From contig NZ_VLTJ01000020.1 of the NCBI RefSeq assembly GCF_007558815.1, forward strand, positions 159,060-223,059: a stretch of DNA of 64,000 bases. The letters are read 5' to 3'. A program made the position numbers and the translations under genes. Below, piece by piece: positions 48,810-57,444 of this stretch. The notes below the pieces were generated by a model, which did not search any database, had not been told where the DNA came from, and was given only the letters and a program-made list of their open reading frames with translations. The stretch comes from Verticiella sediminum (GTDB lineage: Bacteria; Pseudomonadota; Gammaproteobacteria; Burkholderiales; Burkholderiaceae_B). Positions within the stretch are counted from its first letter, which is position 1, and every line of letters starts with the position of its first letter.

Positions 48810-51008
48810 TCAGTTCGAGCGCGGCGTGGCCAGCTCGGGCCGGGGCCCCGGCCCGAGAAAACGCGTCGCGAACTCGGGAGCGGGAACCGGCTCGCCATAA
48901 TGATTGCCCTGGCCCGCCCCGCAGCCGTGCTCGCGCAGGAACCTGGCCTGCGCTTCGTTCTCGATACCCTCGGCGATCACGTCGAGGCGGAAACGCCCGC
49001 CCAGGTAGAGTACGGCCTGGATGACCGCGGCGTCGCCCAGGTCGCCCGGCACGTTCGCGACGAACGCGCGGTCGAGCTTGAGCCGCGTGACCGGCAGCCG
49101 CTTGAGCAGACTCAGCGAAGCATAACCTGTCCCGTAGTCGTCGAACGCCACACCCACGCCCGCGTGGCAGAGGTCGGCGAGCGCCTGGGACAGACGCGGA
49201 TTGGGCTTGAGCACGGTGTGCTCGGTCACCTCCAGCACCAGTGCCTGCGGCGGCAGCCCGCTCTCGTTCAGCGCCTGCTGGACCGTATGCAGCAATTGCT
49301 CGTGATGCAGTTGCGCAGGAAAGAGATTCACCGAGATGCGGAACCGCGGAAAGACGCGCCGCCACACGGCCGCCTGCCGGCATGCGCTGGTCAGTATCCA
49401 GCGGCCGACCTGCTGCATGTTGGGCAGCGTCTCGAGCACGGCCAGGAAATGCTCCGGCAACAGCACCCCGGCCACCGGATGCCGCCAGCGCAGCAGCGCC
49501 TCGGCGCCGATGACTTCACGTGTGTGCAGGTCGACCTGCGGCTGATAGAACAGCTCGAACTGCCCGAGCTCGATGGCGCTGCGCAGCTCGGTCGTCAGCT
49601 TCTTGCGCCGGACTACGGCCTCGCGCAACTGCGGCACGAAGAAGCGGCAGGAGTCGTCGCCCTGCCGCCGCGCTTCGTAGAGCGCCAGGTCGGCATCGCC
49701 CATCAGGCCCTCGACCTCGCTCGCATCGGCCGGATGGAAGGCGACGCCGACACAGCACCCGAGTTCCACCGCCACGCCGTCGAGCACCAGCGGCTCGGCC
49801 AGCGCATCGAAGAGCCCGCGGCACAGCCCCGCCACCCGGTCGGGTTCGGTCTCCCCCTGCAGCGCGATGCCGAACTCGGCACCCGCCAGGCGCGCGAGGA
49901 TGGCATCGTCCGAAAAGAAGAGCCGCAGCCGATGGCCGATCGAGCGCAGGGCCGCGTCGCCCACGCGCGCGCCACGCTCGTCGTTGATGGCCTTCAGCCC
50001 TTCCATGCCCAGCAGCAACAGCGCGAAGGGCTGGTTCGCGCCCATCAAGCCGCTCAGCGCGCGGCGGAACATGGCGGCATTGGGCAGCTCGGTGAGCGCA
50101 TCGAAGTTGGCCATGCCGAGCAACCGCGCCTCCCGCCGATTGCGCGCCGACACATCGCGCGCGATGATGCTGTAGGCCGGGCAGCCGGCCTCCCACCAGC
50201 GCGACAGGTTGACCTCGAGCAGCAGGTTGCCCGTGCGCCGCTGCACCACCAGCAGCTTGTCCTGGGCATACGCGTGCGCGGCCTCGACACGGCGCAGCGC
50301 CTGCAGTTGGTCCAGGAAGACCGCGGCCGAGGGCGCCTCGAGCAGGCTGGCGAATTCCAGGCCCGGGGCCTGGGTGTCGGTGAGCCCGAAGAGGCGCTGG
50401 GCGCCGGCATTCCAGAACACCAGACGCCCCGTGTCGTCGCAGGTCAGGACCGCGTCGGGCGAACCACGAGCAATGAACTCCAGCCGCGCCCGGCTGATCC
50501 GGCACGCCGCATCGAGCCTGCGGATCTCCAGCCGCTCCAGCGCGAGGCGGGCGAGCTCGCCCAGCCGGTCCACCCGCGCGAGATCGAAATCGTCGCGGCG
50601 CCGGGTGTCGAGCAGCAGGAAAACACCCAGTTGCGTGCCTTCCGGAGCGTCGAGCGGCACCGCCGCGCAAAAGGCGACGGCAGGTTCTACATGCTGGAAG
50701 GGATGGTTTAAACCCTGCTCGCGCAGGTCGGGGATGATCAGCGGCTCGGCCAGGTCGAATACGCCCCGTCCGCCGGGACGCTCGTAGCCGATCTCCCCGG
50801 CCGGCAACCCCGCCGAGGCTTTCAGGAAAAGTCGATTGCTGTCGATCAGCGCAATGGCGGCAATGGGCACATTGAACAGGCCCACCGCCAGGCGTACGAG
50901 ACGGTCGAGATCGTCTTCGGGCGGCGTATCCAGCACGCGATACGCTGCGAGCGCCTCCAACCGGCATTGCTCCCGGGGCTCGATCTTGGCATTGACAGAC
51001 TCCGGCAT
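48810..51008 (-). CDS. GAF-PAS-GGDEF-EAL protein, probable cyclic di-GMP phosphodiesterase
   Basis: A 732-residue soluble protein with GAF (about 20-165), PAS (170-300), GGDEF-like (305-470) and EAL (480-725) domains. The GGDEF signature is degenerate (AGAEF), so cyclase activity is unlikely. The EAL domain keeps GAEALLRW, the asparagine in ISVNLF, EVTEH, DDYGTGYAS, KLDRAF, AEGIENEAQ and a QG glutamine (GAGQGNHYG), so hydrolysis of cyclic di-GMP is plausible. The start at 51008 (MPESVN) has GGGGGA close upstream; the 26 upstream in-frame residues do not resemble a domain. No membrane segments. It may oppose the globin-coupled cyclase encoded 15 kb away; a direct link is not shown. Confidence 0.92.
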   Translation of the reverse strand: MPESVNAKIEPREQCRLEALAAYRVLDTPPEDDLDRLVRLAVGLFNVPIAAIALIDSNRLFLKASAGLPAGEIGYERPGGRGVFDLAEPLIIPDLREQGLNHPFQHVEPAVAFCAAVPLDAPEGTQLGVFLLLDTRRRDDFDLARVDRLGELARLALERLEIRRLDAACRISRARLEFIARGSPDAVLTCDDTGRLVFWNAGAQRLFGLTDTQAPGLEFASLLEAPSAAVFLDQLQALRRVEAAHAYAQDKLLVVQRRTGNLLLEVNLSRWWEAGCPAYSIIARDVSARNRREARLLGMANFDALTELPNAAMFRRALSGLMGANQPFALLLLGMEGLKAINDERGARVGDAALRSIGHRLRLFFSDDAILARLAGAEFGIALQGETEPDRVAGLCRGLFDALAEPLVLDGVAVELGCCVGVAFHPADASEVEGLMGDADLALYEARRQGDDSCRFFVPQLREAVVRRKKLTTELRSAIELGQFELFYQPQVDLHTREVIGAEALLRWRHPVAGVLLPEHFLAVLETLPNMQQVGRWILTSACRQAAVWRRVFPRFRISVNLFPAQLHHEQLLHTVQQALNESGLPPQALVLEVTEHTVLKPNPRLSQALADLCHAGVGVAFDDYGTGYASLSLLKRLPVTRLKLDRAFVANVPGDLGDAAVIQAVLYLGGRFRLDVIAEGIENEAQARFLREHGCGAGQGNHYGEPVPAPEFATRFLGPGPRPELATPRSN

Positions 51009-51150
51009 GGTTCCCCCGGTGCTCGCCGACAATGCGACGAATCGTATCCACGCCTCAAGGTTATCGCAGCCGTAAGAATTTGCCACCGGAATTACCCTTC
51101 CGGATGTTACCGCCGGCCTAGCCGGCCGCCGCGTGGACGCCCAGTCATGG

Positions 51151-52899
51151 TCAATGCTCGAACGCCAGCCGCAGTTCGGCCCCGCGCGCGCCCGTATGCA
51201 CCGACACTCGGTCGGCCAGCCGGCTCACCAGCGCGGCAGGCACCCGGGCCATCGCCCTGTCCAGCGCAGCGTCGTCCTGGAGCGCCTCGCGCAGGTCGGG
51301 CAGCAGAGCGTCGAACGCCGTTGCACGCCGCAGCGGCAAGGCAGGCCCCGCATGGCGAAACACCAACCGCAGGCGCAGCTCGTCGAAGTGGAACTCGACT
51401 TGGCTCGGCGCGCGACCGGCCGCGCGCAGCCATTCGAGCGCCTCGAGCCCCGCCTGCGCGACGCGCGGCGCCACATCGCGGCGCACGCCCCATCGGGCGG
51501 CGCAGCCCTGCATCCAGTCGGTCAGCGCACGGCCATCGGTTGCGGGATCGAGCTGCAATCGGGCGCGCGAGGCCACACCGAGCCGGGTGAGCAGGTTGCC
51601 GATCACGGCCACCAGCCCGCCCGCCACGAAACCGCTGGCCGTCACTTGCTGCAGCCAGCCCGGCCCCTGCTGCGCGAGCAGCGGCACGCTCATCAGCCCG
51701 ACGCCGACGAGCAGGCTCAGGCCCACGACGCAATGCGCCCGGACATCGAGCGCACGCGAGACGATGAGCTGCATCCCGCTCACCATGAGATAGGCGGCCG
51801 CGTAGATCTGCACCCCGCCGAGCACCGCACCGGGCACCAGGGTCAGGGCCAGCGCGACCTTGGGCATGCAGGCGACCACCGCCAGCAGCAGGCCGCAGCC
51901 CAGGCCCACCCAGCGCGAGGTGCAGCGCGTGACGTGGCACAAACCGATGTTGGCCGAGGACAGGCCGACGGGCTGGGCGCCCACGCACCCGCCGAGCAGG
52001 TTGGCAAGGCCGCCGGCACGCAGCGCGGCCGCGGCCCGCGGCAGATCGACACGGCGCCAGTCGGCGTCGTCCATGCGTTGCAGCATGACCGCGCCGCCGA
52101 ACACGTCGAGCTGGGAAAGCGTCGCGGTGAGCGCGACGCCGATGAGCAGCATGGGGTCGAAAGCCAGACTCGGCAAACCGGGGGCGGGCAGCGCGAGCCA
52201 GGGAACGCCGCCCGCATCCGCCGCCACGGGCAGGCCGTCCAGCACGATGGCCATGGCGACGCCCGCGAACATGCCCAGCGCCAGCCCGAACACACTGGCG
52301 CGCCGGCCGCCCCAGACGATGACGCCGACGATCACGGCGAGCGTCACGCCGGACATGGCCAGCGCGGCCGGCGCAACGCCGGCCCCTTGCAAGCCCAGCC
52401 CGCTGGCATTGCGCAAGGCGCCCGGCACCAGCGACAACCCCACCAAACAGACCACCGCCCCCGCCACGCTCGGTGGAAACAGGCTGCGCAGACGGTCCAC
52501 GCACAGGCTGACCGCAAGCGCGACCGCGCCCGTCACCAGGCCGACGGCGAACAGGCCGCCCGGGCCGTGCGCCGCCAGCGCGGCCCCGGTGAAGCCGAGC
52601 ATGCCCGGCGCGGGGATATGAACGAGCAGGCTTGCGCTGCCGGTGCGCCCACCCCAGGATTGCAGCAGGGTGGCCACGGCCATGGCGAGAATGCTGAGCG
52701 CGAGGAAGCTGCGTGTGTCCTGCGGGCTCAGGCCCGCCACACTGGCGGCCACCAGCGCGTAGGCCGTGAGCGCGAGCGCAGTGCCGGCATGCTGCGCCGC
52801 CAGGATCAGCCAGGCGAGAGCGGGCGGGCGCTCGTCCGCCGCATACAGGAGATCCGGCGGACGGCGGCGGCGCAGGACGGCGGGCAGACGCAGAGGCAT
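51151..52899 (-). CDS. NCS2-type nucleobase permease with ATPase-like C-terminal extension
   Basis: A 582-residue membrane protein. The first 440 residues have about 12-14 hydrophobic segments and resemble the nucleobase-cation symporter 2 (xanthine/uracil) family, e.g. LSQLDVFGGAVMLQRM and QPVGLSSANIGLCHVTRCTS in the substrate-site half. Residues about 450-582 form a soluble tail with a helix like an ATPase N-box (RVAQAGLEALEWL) and beta-rich EFHFDELRLRLVF, resembling the histidine-kinase-like ATPase fold of anti-sigma factors, with the nucleotide-binding motifs weak. NCS2 proteins are usually 430-480 residues, so this is a fusion. Substrate unknown. The ATG at 52899 lacks a good SD. Confidence 0.8.
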   Translation of the reverse strand: MPLRLPAVLRRRRPPDLLYAADERPPALAWLILAAQHAGTALALTAYALVAASVAGLSPQDTRSFLALSILAMAVATLLQSWGGRTGSASLLVHIPAPGMLGFTGAALAAHGPGGLFAVGLVTGAVALAVSLCVDRLRSLFPPSVAGAVVCLVGLSLVPGALRNASGLGLQGAGVAPAALAMSGVTLAVIVGVIVWGGRRASVFGLALGMFAGVAMAIVLDGLPVAADAGGVPWLALPAPGLPSLAFDPMLLIGVALTATLSQLDVFGGAVMLQRMDDADWRRVDLPRAAAALRAGGLANLLGGCVGAQPVGLSSANIGLCHVTRCTSRWVGLGCGLLLAVVACMPKVALALTLVPGAVLGGVQIYAAAYLMVSGMQLIVSRALDVRAHCVVGLSLLVGVGLMSVPLLAQQGPGWLQQVTASGFVAGGLVAVIGNLLTRLGVASRARLQLDPATDGRALTDWMQGCAARWGVRRDVAPRVAQAGLEALEWLRAAGRAPSQVEFHFDELRLRLVFRHAGPALPLRRATAFDALLPDLREALQDDAALDRAMARVPAALVSRLADRVSVHTGARGAELRLAFEH

Positions 52900-52964
52900 C
52901 GGAAGGCGGACATCGGAGAAGGCTGCGTCGAGCCGAGGCGGGGCGGGGCGCTTCGCCTGCAGCG

Positions 52965-52995
52965 AAAAAACAAAGCCCGCGAATGCGGGCTTTGT
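52965..52995 (-). terminator. Intrinsic terminator of the cold-shock gene
   Basis: On the minus strand an 11-bp perfect stem (ACAAAGCCCGC / GCGGGCTTTGT) with loop ATTC is followed directly by six T residues, about 22 bases after the csp stop. This is the clearest Rho-independent terminator in the window. Confidence 0.95.
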
Positions 52996-53017
52996 CTAGC
53001 TCAAGAATCGCTGCTGA

Positions 53018-53221
53018 TTACAGCGGCTGGATCTTGGTGGCTTGGGGACCCTTCGGGCCTTGACCAGGCACGTAGCTCACGCGCTGGTTCTCTTCCAGGG
53101 TGCGGTAACCCGAACCTTGGATTTCCGAAAAGTGGGCGAAGAGATCCTTACCGCCCGCATCGGGGACGATGAAGCCGAAGCCTTTCTCCGCGTTGAACCA
53201 CTTGACGATACCGGTTTCCAT
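53018..53221 (-). CDS. cspA: Cold-shock protein, CspA family
   Basis: A 67-residue single cold-shock domain that binds single-stranded RNA/DNA and acts as an RNA chaperone. RNP1 is seen as KGFGFIVP; the RNP2 region reads LFAHFSEI, with Ala where Val is usual. The ATG at 53221 has GAGGA about nine bases upstream; a longer in-frame start at 53251 adds non-family residues. A consensus promoter lies about 130 bases upstream, giving the long untranslated leader typical of cold-inducible csp genes, and a strong terminator follows, so this is a monocistronic unit. The paralogue class (cold-induced or constitutive) is undecided. Confidence 0.97.
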   Translation of the reverse strand: METGIVKWFNAEKGFGFIVPDAGGKDLFAHFSEIQGSGYRTLEENQRVSYVPGQGPKGPQATKIQPL

Positions 53222-53353
53222 ACTGCTTTTCCTCAAAACGATAAAGGGCAAAAAAAGCCCAGGGGAAACAGAAAATCAAGGATAGGCAGCAGGACAGAAA
53301 CCGAATCCGGCTTACGCAAGCTACGCGCTAGACACTTGAAAATCTTGCTGCGC

Positions 53354-53382
53354 ACTATGCTGGGGAACGAAAACCTTGTCAA
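53354..53382 (-). promoter_or_regulatory. Sigma-70 promoter of the cold-shock gene
   Basis: On the minus strand a perfect -35 TTGACA (53382-53377) and -10 CATAGT (53359-53354) are separated by 17 bases. Transcription would start near 53347, giving a leader of about 125 bases before the csp ATG. Leaders of this length in cspA genes fold differently at low temperature and control translation; that property is known for the family and not shown here. Confidence 0.85.
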
Positions 53383-53535
53383 CCCCTGAAAACCATGCAT
53401 TTCTCAGCCGTGAAAACCTGCCATTTGCGGCTAGCGCGACCGGCTGGGAACACCATATGCTGAAGCGCCGAGCATCGCGGAACATGGCCTGGCCGCGCCG
53501 CGCCGATGCGCCAGGCGATGCGTAGGAGAGACTCG

Positions 53536-54492
53536 ATGCAGATCGGCATGATCGGCCTGGGCAGGATGGGCGCCAACCTCGTGCGCCGCCTGTTGCGGCA
53601 TGGCCACACGGCCGTCGTCCACGACGCAAACCCCGACACCATCGGCACGCTCGCGCAGGACGGCGCGCAAGGCGCGTCCGGCCTCGACGAACTGGTGGCG
53701 GCGCTGCCCGCTCCGCGCGTGGTCTGGGTCATGCTGCCCGCGGGCGCCCCCACCGAGGACACCATCACGCGGCTGGGCAAGCGGCTCGAACCCGGGGACA
53801 CCGTCATCGACGGCGGCAACACCTTCTACAAGGACGACGTACGCCGCGCCGCGGCCTTGCGCGCGCGCGGCATCGACTATCTGGACATCGGCACGTCGGG
53901 CGGTGTGCACGGGCTCGAGCGCGGCTATTGCCTGATGATCGGCGGCCCGGACGCTGCCGTGCGACGCCTGGACCCGCTCTTCGCCGCGCTGGCGCCGGGC
54001 GGCGAAAAGCCGCCCGCCGGTGCCGACCCGAGGCCCGCGCAAGGCTATGTGCACGTCGGGCCGGCCGGCGCCGGCCACTACGCGAAGATGGTCCACAACG
54101 GCATCGAGTACGGCATGATGCAGGCGCTGGCCGAAGGCCTGCACCTGCTGCACGCCAAGCGCACCGCTGCCACCGACTCCTATGACATCGACGTCGCCGC
54201 GGTCGCGCAGGCCTGGCGGCGCGGCAGCGTCGTCTCCTCCTGGCTGCTGGATCTGGCGGCCGAAGCGCTGACGCACGACGGCGAGCTCACCGACTTCGCC
54301 GGCGCCGTGGGCGACAGCGGCGAAGGCCGCTGGACCGTGGACAGCGCCGTCGAGCACGGCGTGCCGGTGCCGGTGCTCGCGGCCGCCCTCTTCGCCCGCT
54401 TCCGCTCGCAACAGCAGGACAGCTACGCCGACCGCGTCCTGTCCGCGCTGCGCCACGGCTTCGGCGGACATGGCCTCGGGGTGCGCCGATGA
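53536..54492 (+). CDS. gnd: 6-phosphogluconate dehydrogenase, decarboxylating, short NAD-type
   Basis: A 318-residue short form of 6-phosphogluconate dehydrogenase, which makes ribulose-5-phosphate and CO2. The nucleotide fold GLGRMGANL is followed after strand 2 by VVHDANP, with D30 where NADP enzymes have an NRT/S arginine motif; an aspartate here normally selects NAD. DGGNTFYKDD, GTSGGVHGLERGYCLMIGG and the catalytic KMVHNGIEYG are conserved. Classical Gnd is about 470 residues; this length fits the NAD-dependent GndA-like branch. ATG 53536 has GGAG seven bases upstream. First gene of gnd-zwf-pgl-gntK, with ATGA overlap to zwf. Confidence 0.95.
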   Translation: MQIGMIGLGRMGANLVRRLLRHGHTAVVHDANPDTIGTLAQDGAQGASGLDELVAALPAPRVVWVMLPAGAPTEDTITRLGKRLEPGDTVIDGGNTFYKDDVRRAAALRARGIDYLDIGTSGGVHGLERGYCLMIGGPDAAVRRLDPLFAALAPGGEKPPAGADPRPAQGYVHVGPAGAGHYAKMVHNGIEYGMMQALAEGLHLLHAKRTAATDSYDIDVAAVAQAWRRGSVVSSWLLDLAAEALTHDGELTDFAGAVGDSGEGRWTVDSAVEHGVPVPVLAAALFARFRSQQQDSYADRVLSALRHGFGGHGLGVRR

Positions 54493-56027
54493 GCGCCCCC
54501 GCCCGGCCGTCCGAAAAGGGAGCGTCCGTGCAGGATACAAGGAACCAGTCCGCGCACCCGGCCGCCCCGCCCGCCCTGCTGTTCATCTTCGGCGCCCACG
54601 GCGACCTGGTGCAGCGTCTGCTCGTGCCGTCGCTGTACCGCCTGTGCCGCGACGGGCTGCTCGACGACGCCACCGAGGTCTACGGCATCGACCACAACGA
54701 GGCCACCGACGAGGCATTTCGAGAACGCCTGAGCGGCTTTCTGCACGATCTGACCCGGCATCCGGAGGCCGAAGGCGGCGGGGAGAAAGTCGTGCCGGCC
54801 TGCTGGCGCAGCCTGCGCGAACGCCTGCACTACCTCAAGGGCGATTTCACGGACCCGGACGCCTACCAGGACATCGCCCGCGAGCTGGCGCAACGGCCCG
54901 GGGCCAACGCCGTCTTCTACCTGGCTACCTCACCCGGCTTTTTCGCAACCATCGTGCAGCAGCTCGCAGATGCCGGACTGTGCGACGAAGGCCGGGGCGG
55001 CTTTCGCCGCGTCGCCATCGAAAAGCCCTTCGGCACCGACCTGGCCAGCGCGCAGCAGCTCAATGCGCTGCTCTACCGGCACCTGCACGAAAGGCAGATC
55101 TACCGCGTCGATCACTTCGCGGCCAAGGACGCCACCCGCAACATCGGTGTGCAGCGCTTCGCCAACGGTATCGTCGACGCGTTCTGGAACCACCGGCACA
55201 TCGAGCACGTCCAGATCAGCGCCCTGGAGACTCTCGGCGTCGGCTCGCGCGGCCGCTTCTACGACCGCACCGGCGCCCTGCGCGACATGGTGCCCAACCA
55301 CTTGTTCCAACTGTTGGCCCAGGTCGCCATGGAACCTCCCGCCACGCCCGACGAGGCCGGTTGGCGCAAGGCGAAGACGGACGCCATCCGGGCGATCGAG
55401 GTACAGGCCGACGACCTGGCCCTGCGCAACAGCGTCTGCGGCCAGTACACCGCCGGCAATGGCCAGCCGGGTTATCTGGAGGCCGGCAACGTGCCGCCGG
55501 ACAGCACCACCGAAACCTATATCGCCGTGCGCCTCACCCTGGACGCGCCCCGCTGGACGGGTGTGCCGTTCTACCTGCGCACCGGCAAGTGCCTGTCGCG
55601 GCGCTCCACCGAGATCGTGGTGCAGTTCCGCGCGCCCGAGCACGGGCTGCCCAACCAGAGCGCAGGCCCCACCCGCCTCGTGCTCACGCTCGACCCACAG
55701 GAGAGCATCGCCATGGAATGGTCGGTACGCCCGCCCGGGCCGATCGTCGAACTGGGCCGCACTACGCTGCAGCACAACCCGGCGGACCTTTTCCCCGACA
55801 AGGCGAGCACGGGCTACGAAACACTGCTCTATCACTGCCTCACCGGCGTGCAGACACTGTTCCCGACGGCGCAGGAAGCCGAGGCGGCCTGGACGGCGAT
55901 CGGGCCGTTCCAGCGCGCGTGGTGCGAACGCAAACCCTGCGGCTACCGCGCCGGGGAGGACGGACCGGCCGAGGCCGACGACCTGATCCAGCGCGACGGT
56001 TTCGACTGGTGGAGACCTTCGTCGTGA
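54489..56027 (+). CDS. zwf: Glucose-6-phosphate dehydrogenase
   Basis: A 512-residue glucose-6-phosphate dehydrogenase, first step of the oxidative pentose-phosphate and Entner-Doudoroff routes. The dinucleotide motif reads GAHGDLVQR (residues 35-43) and after strand 2 GIDHN (66-70), so the basic residues that hold the NADP 2'-phosphate in E. coli Zwf (GAKGDLARR and VGR) are replaced; NAD preference is inferred. The substrate site reads RVDHFAAKD in place of the common RIDHYLGKE, keeping the key H and K. RDMVPNHLFQ and VPFYLRTGK are conserved. The ATG at 54489 overlaps the gnd stop; the first 25 residues are a variable extension. Confidence 0.95.
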   Translation: MSAPARPSEKGASVQDTRNQSAHPAAPPALLFIFGAHGDLVQRLLVPSLYRLCRDGLLDDATEVYGIDHNEATDEAFRERLSGFLHDLTRHPEAEGGGEKVVPACWRSLRERLHYLKGDFTDPDAYQDIARELAQRPGANAVFYLATSPGFFATIVQQLADAGLCDEGRGGFRRVAIEKPFGTDLASAQQLNALLYRHLHERQIYRVDHFAAKDATRNIGVQRFANGIVDAFWNHRHIEHVQISALETLGVGSRGRFYDRTGALRDMVPNHLFQLLAQVAMEPPATPDEAGWRKAKTDAIRAIEVQADDLALRNSVCGQYTAGNGQPGYLEAGNVPPDSTTETYIAVRLTLDAPRWTGVPFYLRTGKCLSRRSTEIVVQFRAPEHGLPNQSAGPTRLVLTLDPQESIAMEWSVRPPGPIVELGRTTLQHNPADLFPDKASTGYETLLYHCLTGVQTLFPTAQEAEAAWTAIGPFQRAWCERKPCGYRAGEDGPAEADDLIQRDGFDWWRPSS

Positions 56028-56776
56028 GTGGCGGCGCACAGCATGACCCCCGGGCCCTGCCCGCCGATCACCTGGTCGTCACCGACGACGCGGCGCACCT
56101 GACGGCCGCCATCGCCTGCTGGATGTCCGACCGCCTGGCCAGCGTGCGCGGCCGCGCGGCCACCATCGCCATCTCGGGCGGACGCACCCCGCTCGCCCTG
56201 TACCGCCTGCTCGCCTCGCCCGCCTGGCGCGGCAGCTTCGCGTGGAACCGGCTGCACGTATTCTGGTGCGACGAACGTTGCGTGCCCCTGGCCCACCCGG
56301 AGAACAACGCCGGGGCCGCCCAGGCCACCTGGTTGAGCCGCGTGCCCATTCCGGCGACGCACCTTCACCCCGTGCCGGAGCTGCCCGCCGCACAGGCGGC
56401 CGCGCAGTACGACGCCCAACTCAAGGCGCACTACGGCGCGCAGCATCTGGACGCGAACCGGCCGCTGTTCGATGTGGTCCTGCTGGGCATCGGCGCGGAC
56501 GGCCACACGGCCTCGCTGTTCCCGGGCGACCCCGCGCTGTCGGCGCGCACCTGGGCCTGCGCAGTGCATCGCCCCGCGCCGCCCGACCGCGTCACGCTCA
56601 CGCTGCCGGTGCTGGCGAGCACCGCCGCCCTGGCCTTCGTCGTGACCGGCAAGGACAAGCACGAGATCGTGCAGCGCATCGCAGCCGGCGACACCAGCCT
56701 GCCCGCCGCACAAGTCCAGACCCGGGGCGAACGCGCGTGGTTCCTGGATCGCGACGCCGCGGGGGAACTGGCATGA
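56024..56776 (+). CDS. pgl: 6-phosphogluconolactonase
   Basis: A 250-residue lactonase of the glucosamine-6-phosphate isomerase-like (DevB) family, hydrolysing the product of Zwf. Family segments are TIAISGGRTPLALYRLL, FWCDERCVPL, ENNAG and the signature LLGIGADGHTASLFP. The start is GTG at 56024, overlapping the zwf stop as GTGA, with GGAG nine bases upstream. The stop overlaps the gntK start. It completes the gnd-zwf-pgl set in one transcript. No anomalies seen. Confidence 0.95.
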   Translation: MSGGAQHDPRALPADHLVVTDDAAHLTAAIACWMSDRLASVRGRAATIAISGGRTPLALYRLLASPAWRGSFAWNRLHVFWCDERCVPLAHPENNAGAAQATWLSRVPIPATHLHPVPELPAAQAAAQYDAQLKAHYGAQHLDANRPLFDVVLLGIGADGHTASLFPGDPALSARTWACAVHRPAPPDRVTLTLPVLASTAALAFVVTGKDKHEIVQRIAAGDTSLPAAQVQTRGERAWFLDRDAAGELA

Positions 56777-57396
56777 TGGCACCCCCACGCGCATTGCATT
56801 CGCTGCCCCCCGAGGGGGCCTCAGCCTCCTCCGGGCGGCCGGGCACAGGCATCAAGCCCGTGGCCGTGGTCATGGGCGTGAGCGGCAGCGGCAAGACCAC
56901 CCTGGCACGCCGCCTGGCCGAGGCCTTGTCCTGGCCCTTCCAGGAAGGCGACGACCTGCATCCGCCCGGCAACATCGCCAAGCTGAACGCCGGCACCGCG
57001 CTCACCGACGCCGATCGCGCGCCCTGGCTGGACGCCATCCGTGCCTGGATCGCCACGCGCGAGGCGGCCGGGGGCGGCGGCACGCTGAGCTGCTCCGCCC
57101 TGCGCCGGCGCTACCGCGACTACATCCGCGAACACCATCCCAGCGTGTGCCTGATCTACCTGCGCGGCACCTATGAGGCACTCAGCGAACGGCTGGACGG
57201 ACGCAAGGGGCATTTCATGGCGTCCTCGCTGCTGGCGAGCCAGTTGGCCACGCTCGAGGAACCCGACGAGGACGAGCCCGTGCTGGTGCTGGACATCGGC
57301 ATTCCGCTCGACACCAAAGTACGCCAGGCCGTCGAATGGCTGGCGCGCTGCGCACAGCGCCCCGGGGTCCCGCACCGCACCGAGGGCAAGGCCTGA
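56773..57396 (+). CDS. gntK: Gluconokinase with repeat-derived N-terminal extension
   Basis: A 207-residue P-loop kinase that phosphorylates gluconate to 6-phosphogluconate. Walker A GVSGSGKT is at residues 35-42; FQEGDDLHPPGNIAKLNAGTALTDADRAPWL and SCSALRRRYRDYIRE are gluconokinase-specific (the first as FQEGDDLHPPGNIAK plus GTALTDADRAPWL). Gluconokinases usually begin a few residues before the first strand; here about 25 extra residues (ending SASSGRPGTGIKP) are encoded by a copy of a GC-rich dyad repeat (56800-56843). The ATG at 56773 overlaps the pgl stop. It feeds gluconate into Gnd, encoded in the same operon. Confidence 0.95.
   Translation: MMAPPRALHSLPPEGASASSGRPGTGIKPVAVVMGVSGSGKTTLARRLAEALSWPFQEGDDLHPPGNIAKLNAGTALTDADRAPWLDAIRAWIATREAAGGGGTLSCSALRRRYRDYIREHHPSVCLIYLRGTYEALSERLDGRKGHFMASSLLASQLATLEEPDEDEPVLVLDIGIPLDTKVRQAVEWLARCAQRPGVPHRTEGKA
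56800..56843. repeat. Dispersed GC-rich double-dyad repeat inside the gntK 5' end
   Basis: The segment starts TCGCTGC, then has a GCCCCCCGAGGGGGC hairpin and a second CCTCCGGGCGG-type dyad ending GCCGGG. This order, TCGCTGC plus two hairpins plus GGCCGGG, is the same as in the tandem copies between mrpF and mrpG at 42643-42867, though the sequence has diverged. It is therefore probably a member of one dispersed repeat family in this genome, here captured in frame within a coding sequence. Confidence 0.6.
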
Positions 57397-57444
57397 AGCG
57401 CCGACCGGAACCTGCGAACCGGAACCCGCTCGGCCAGGCAACCA

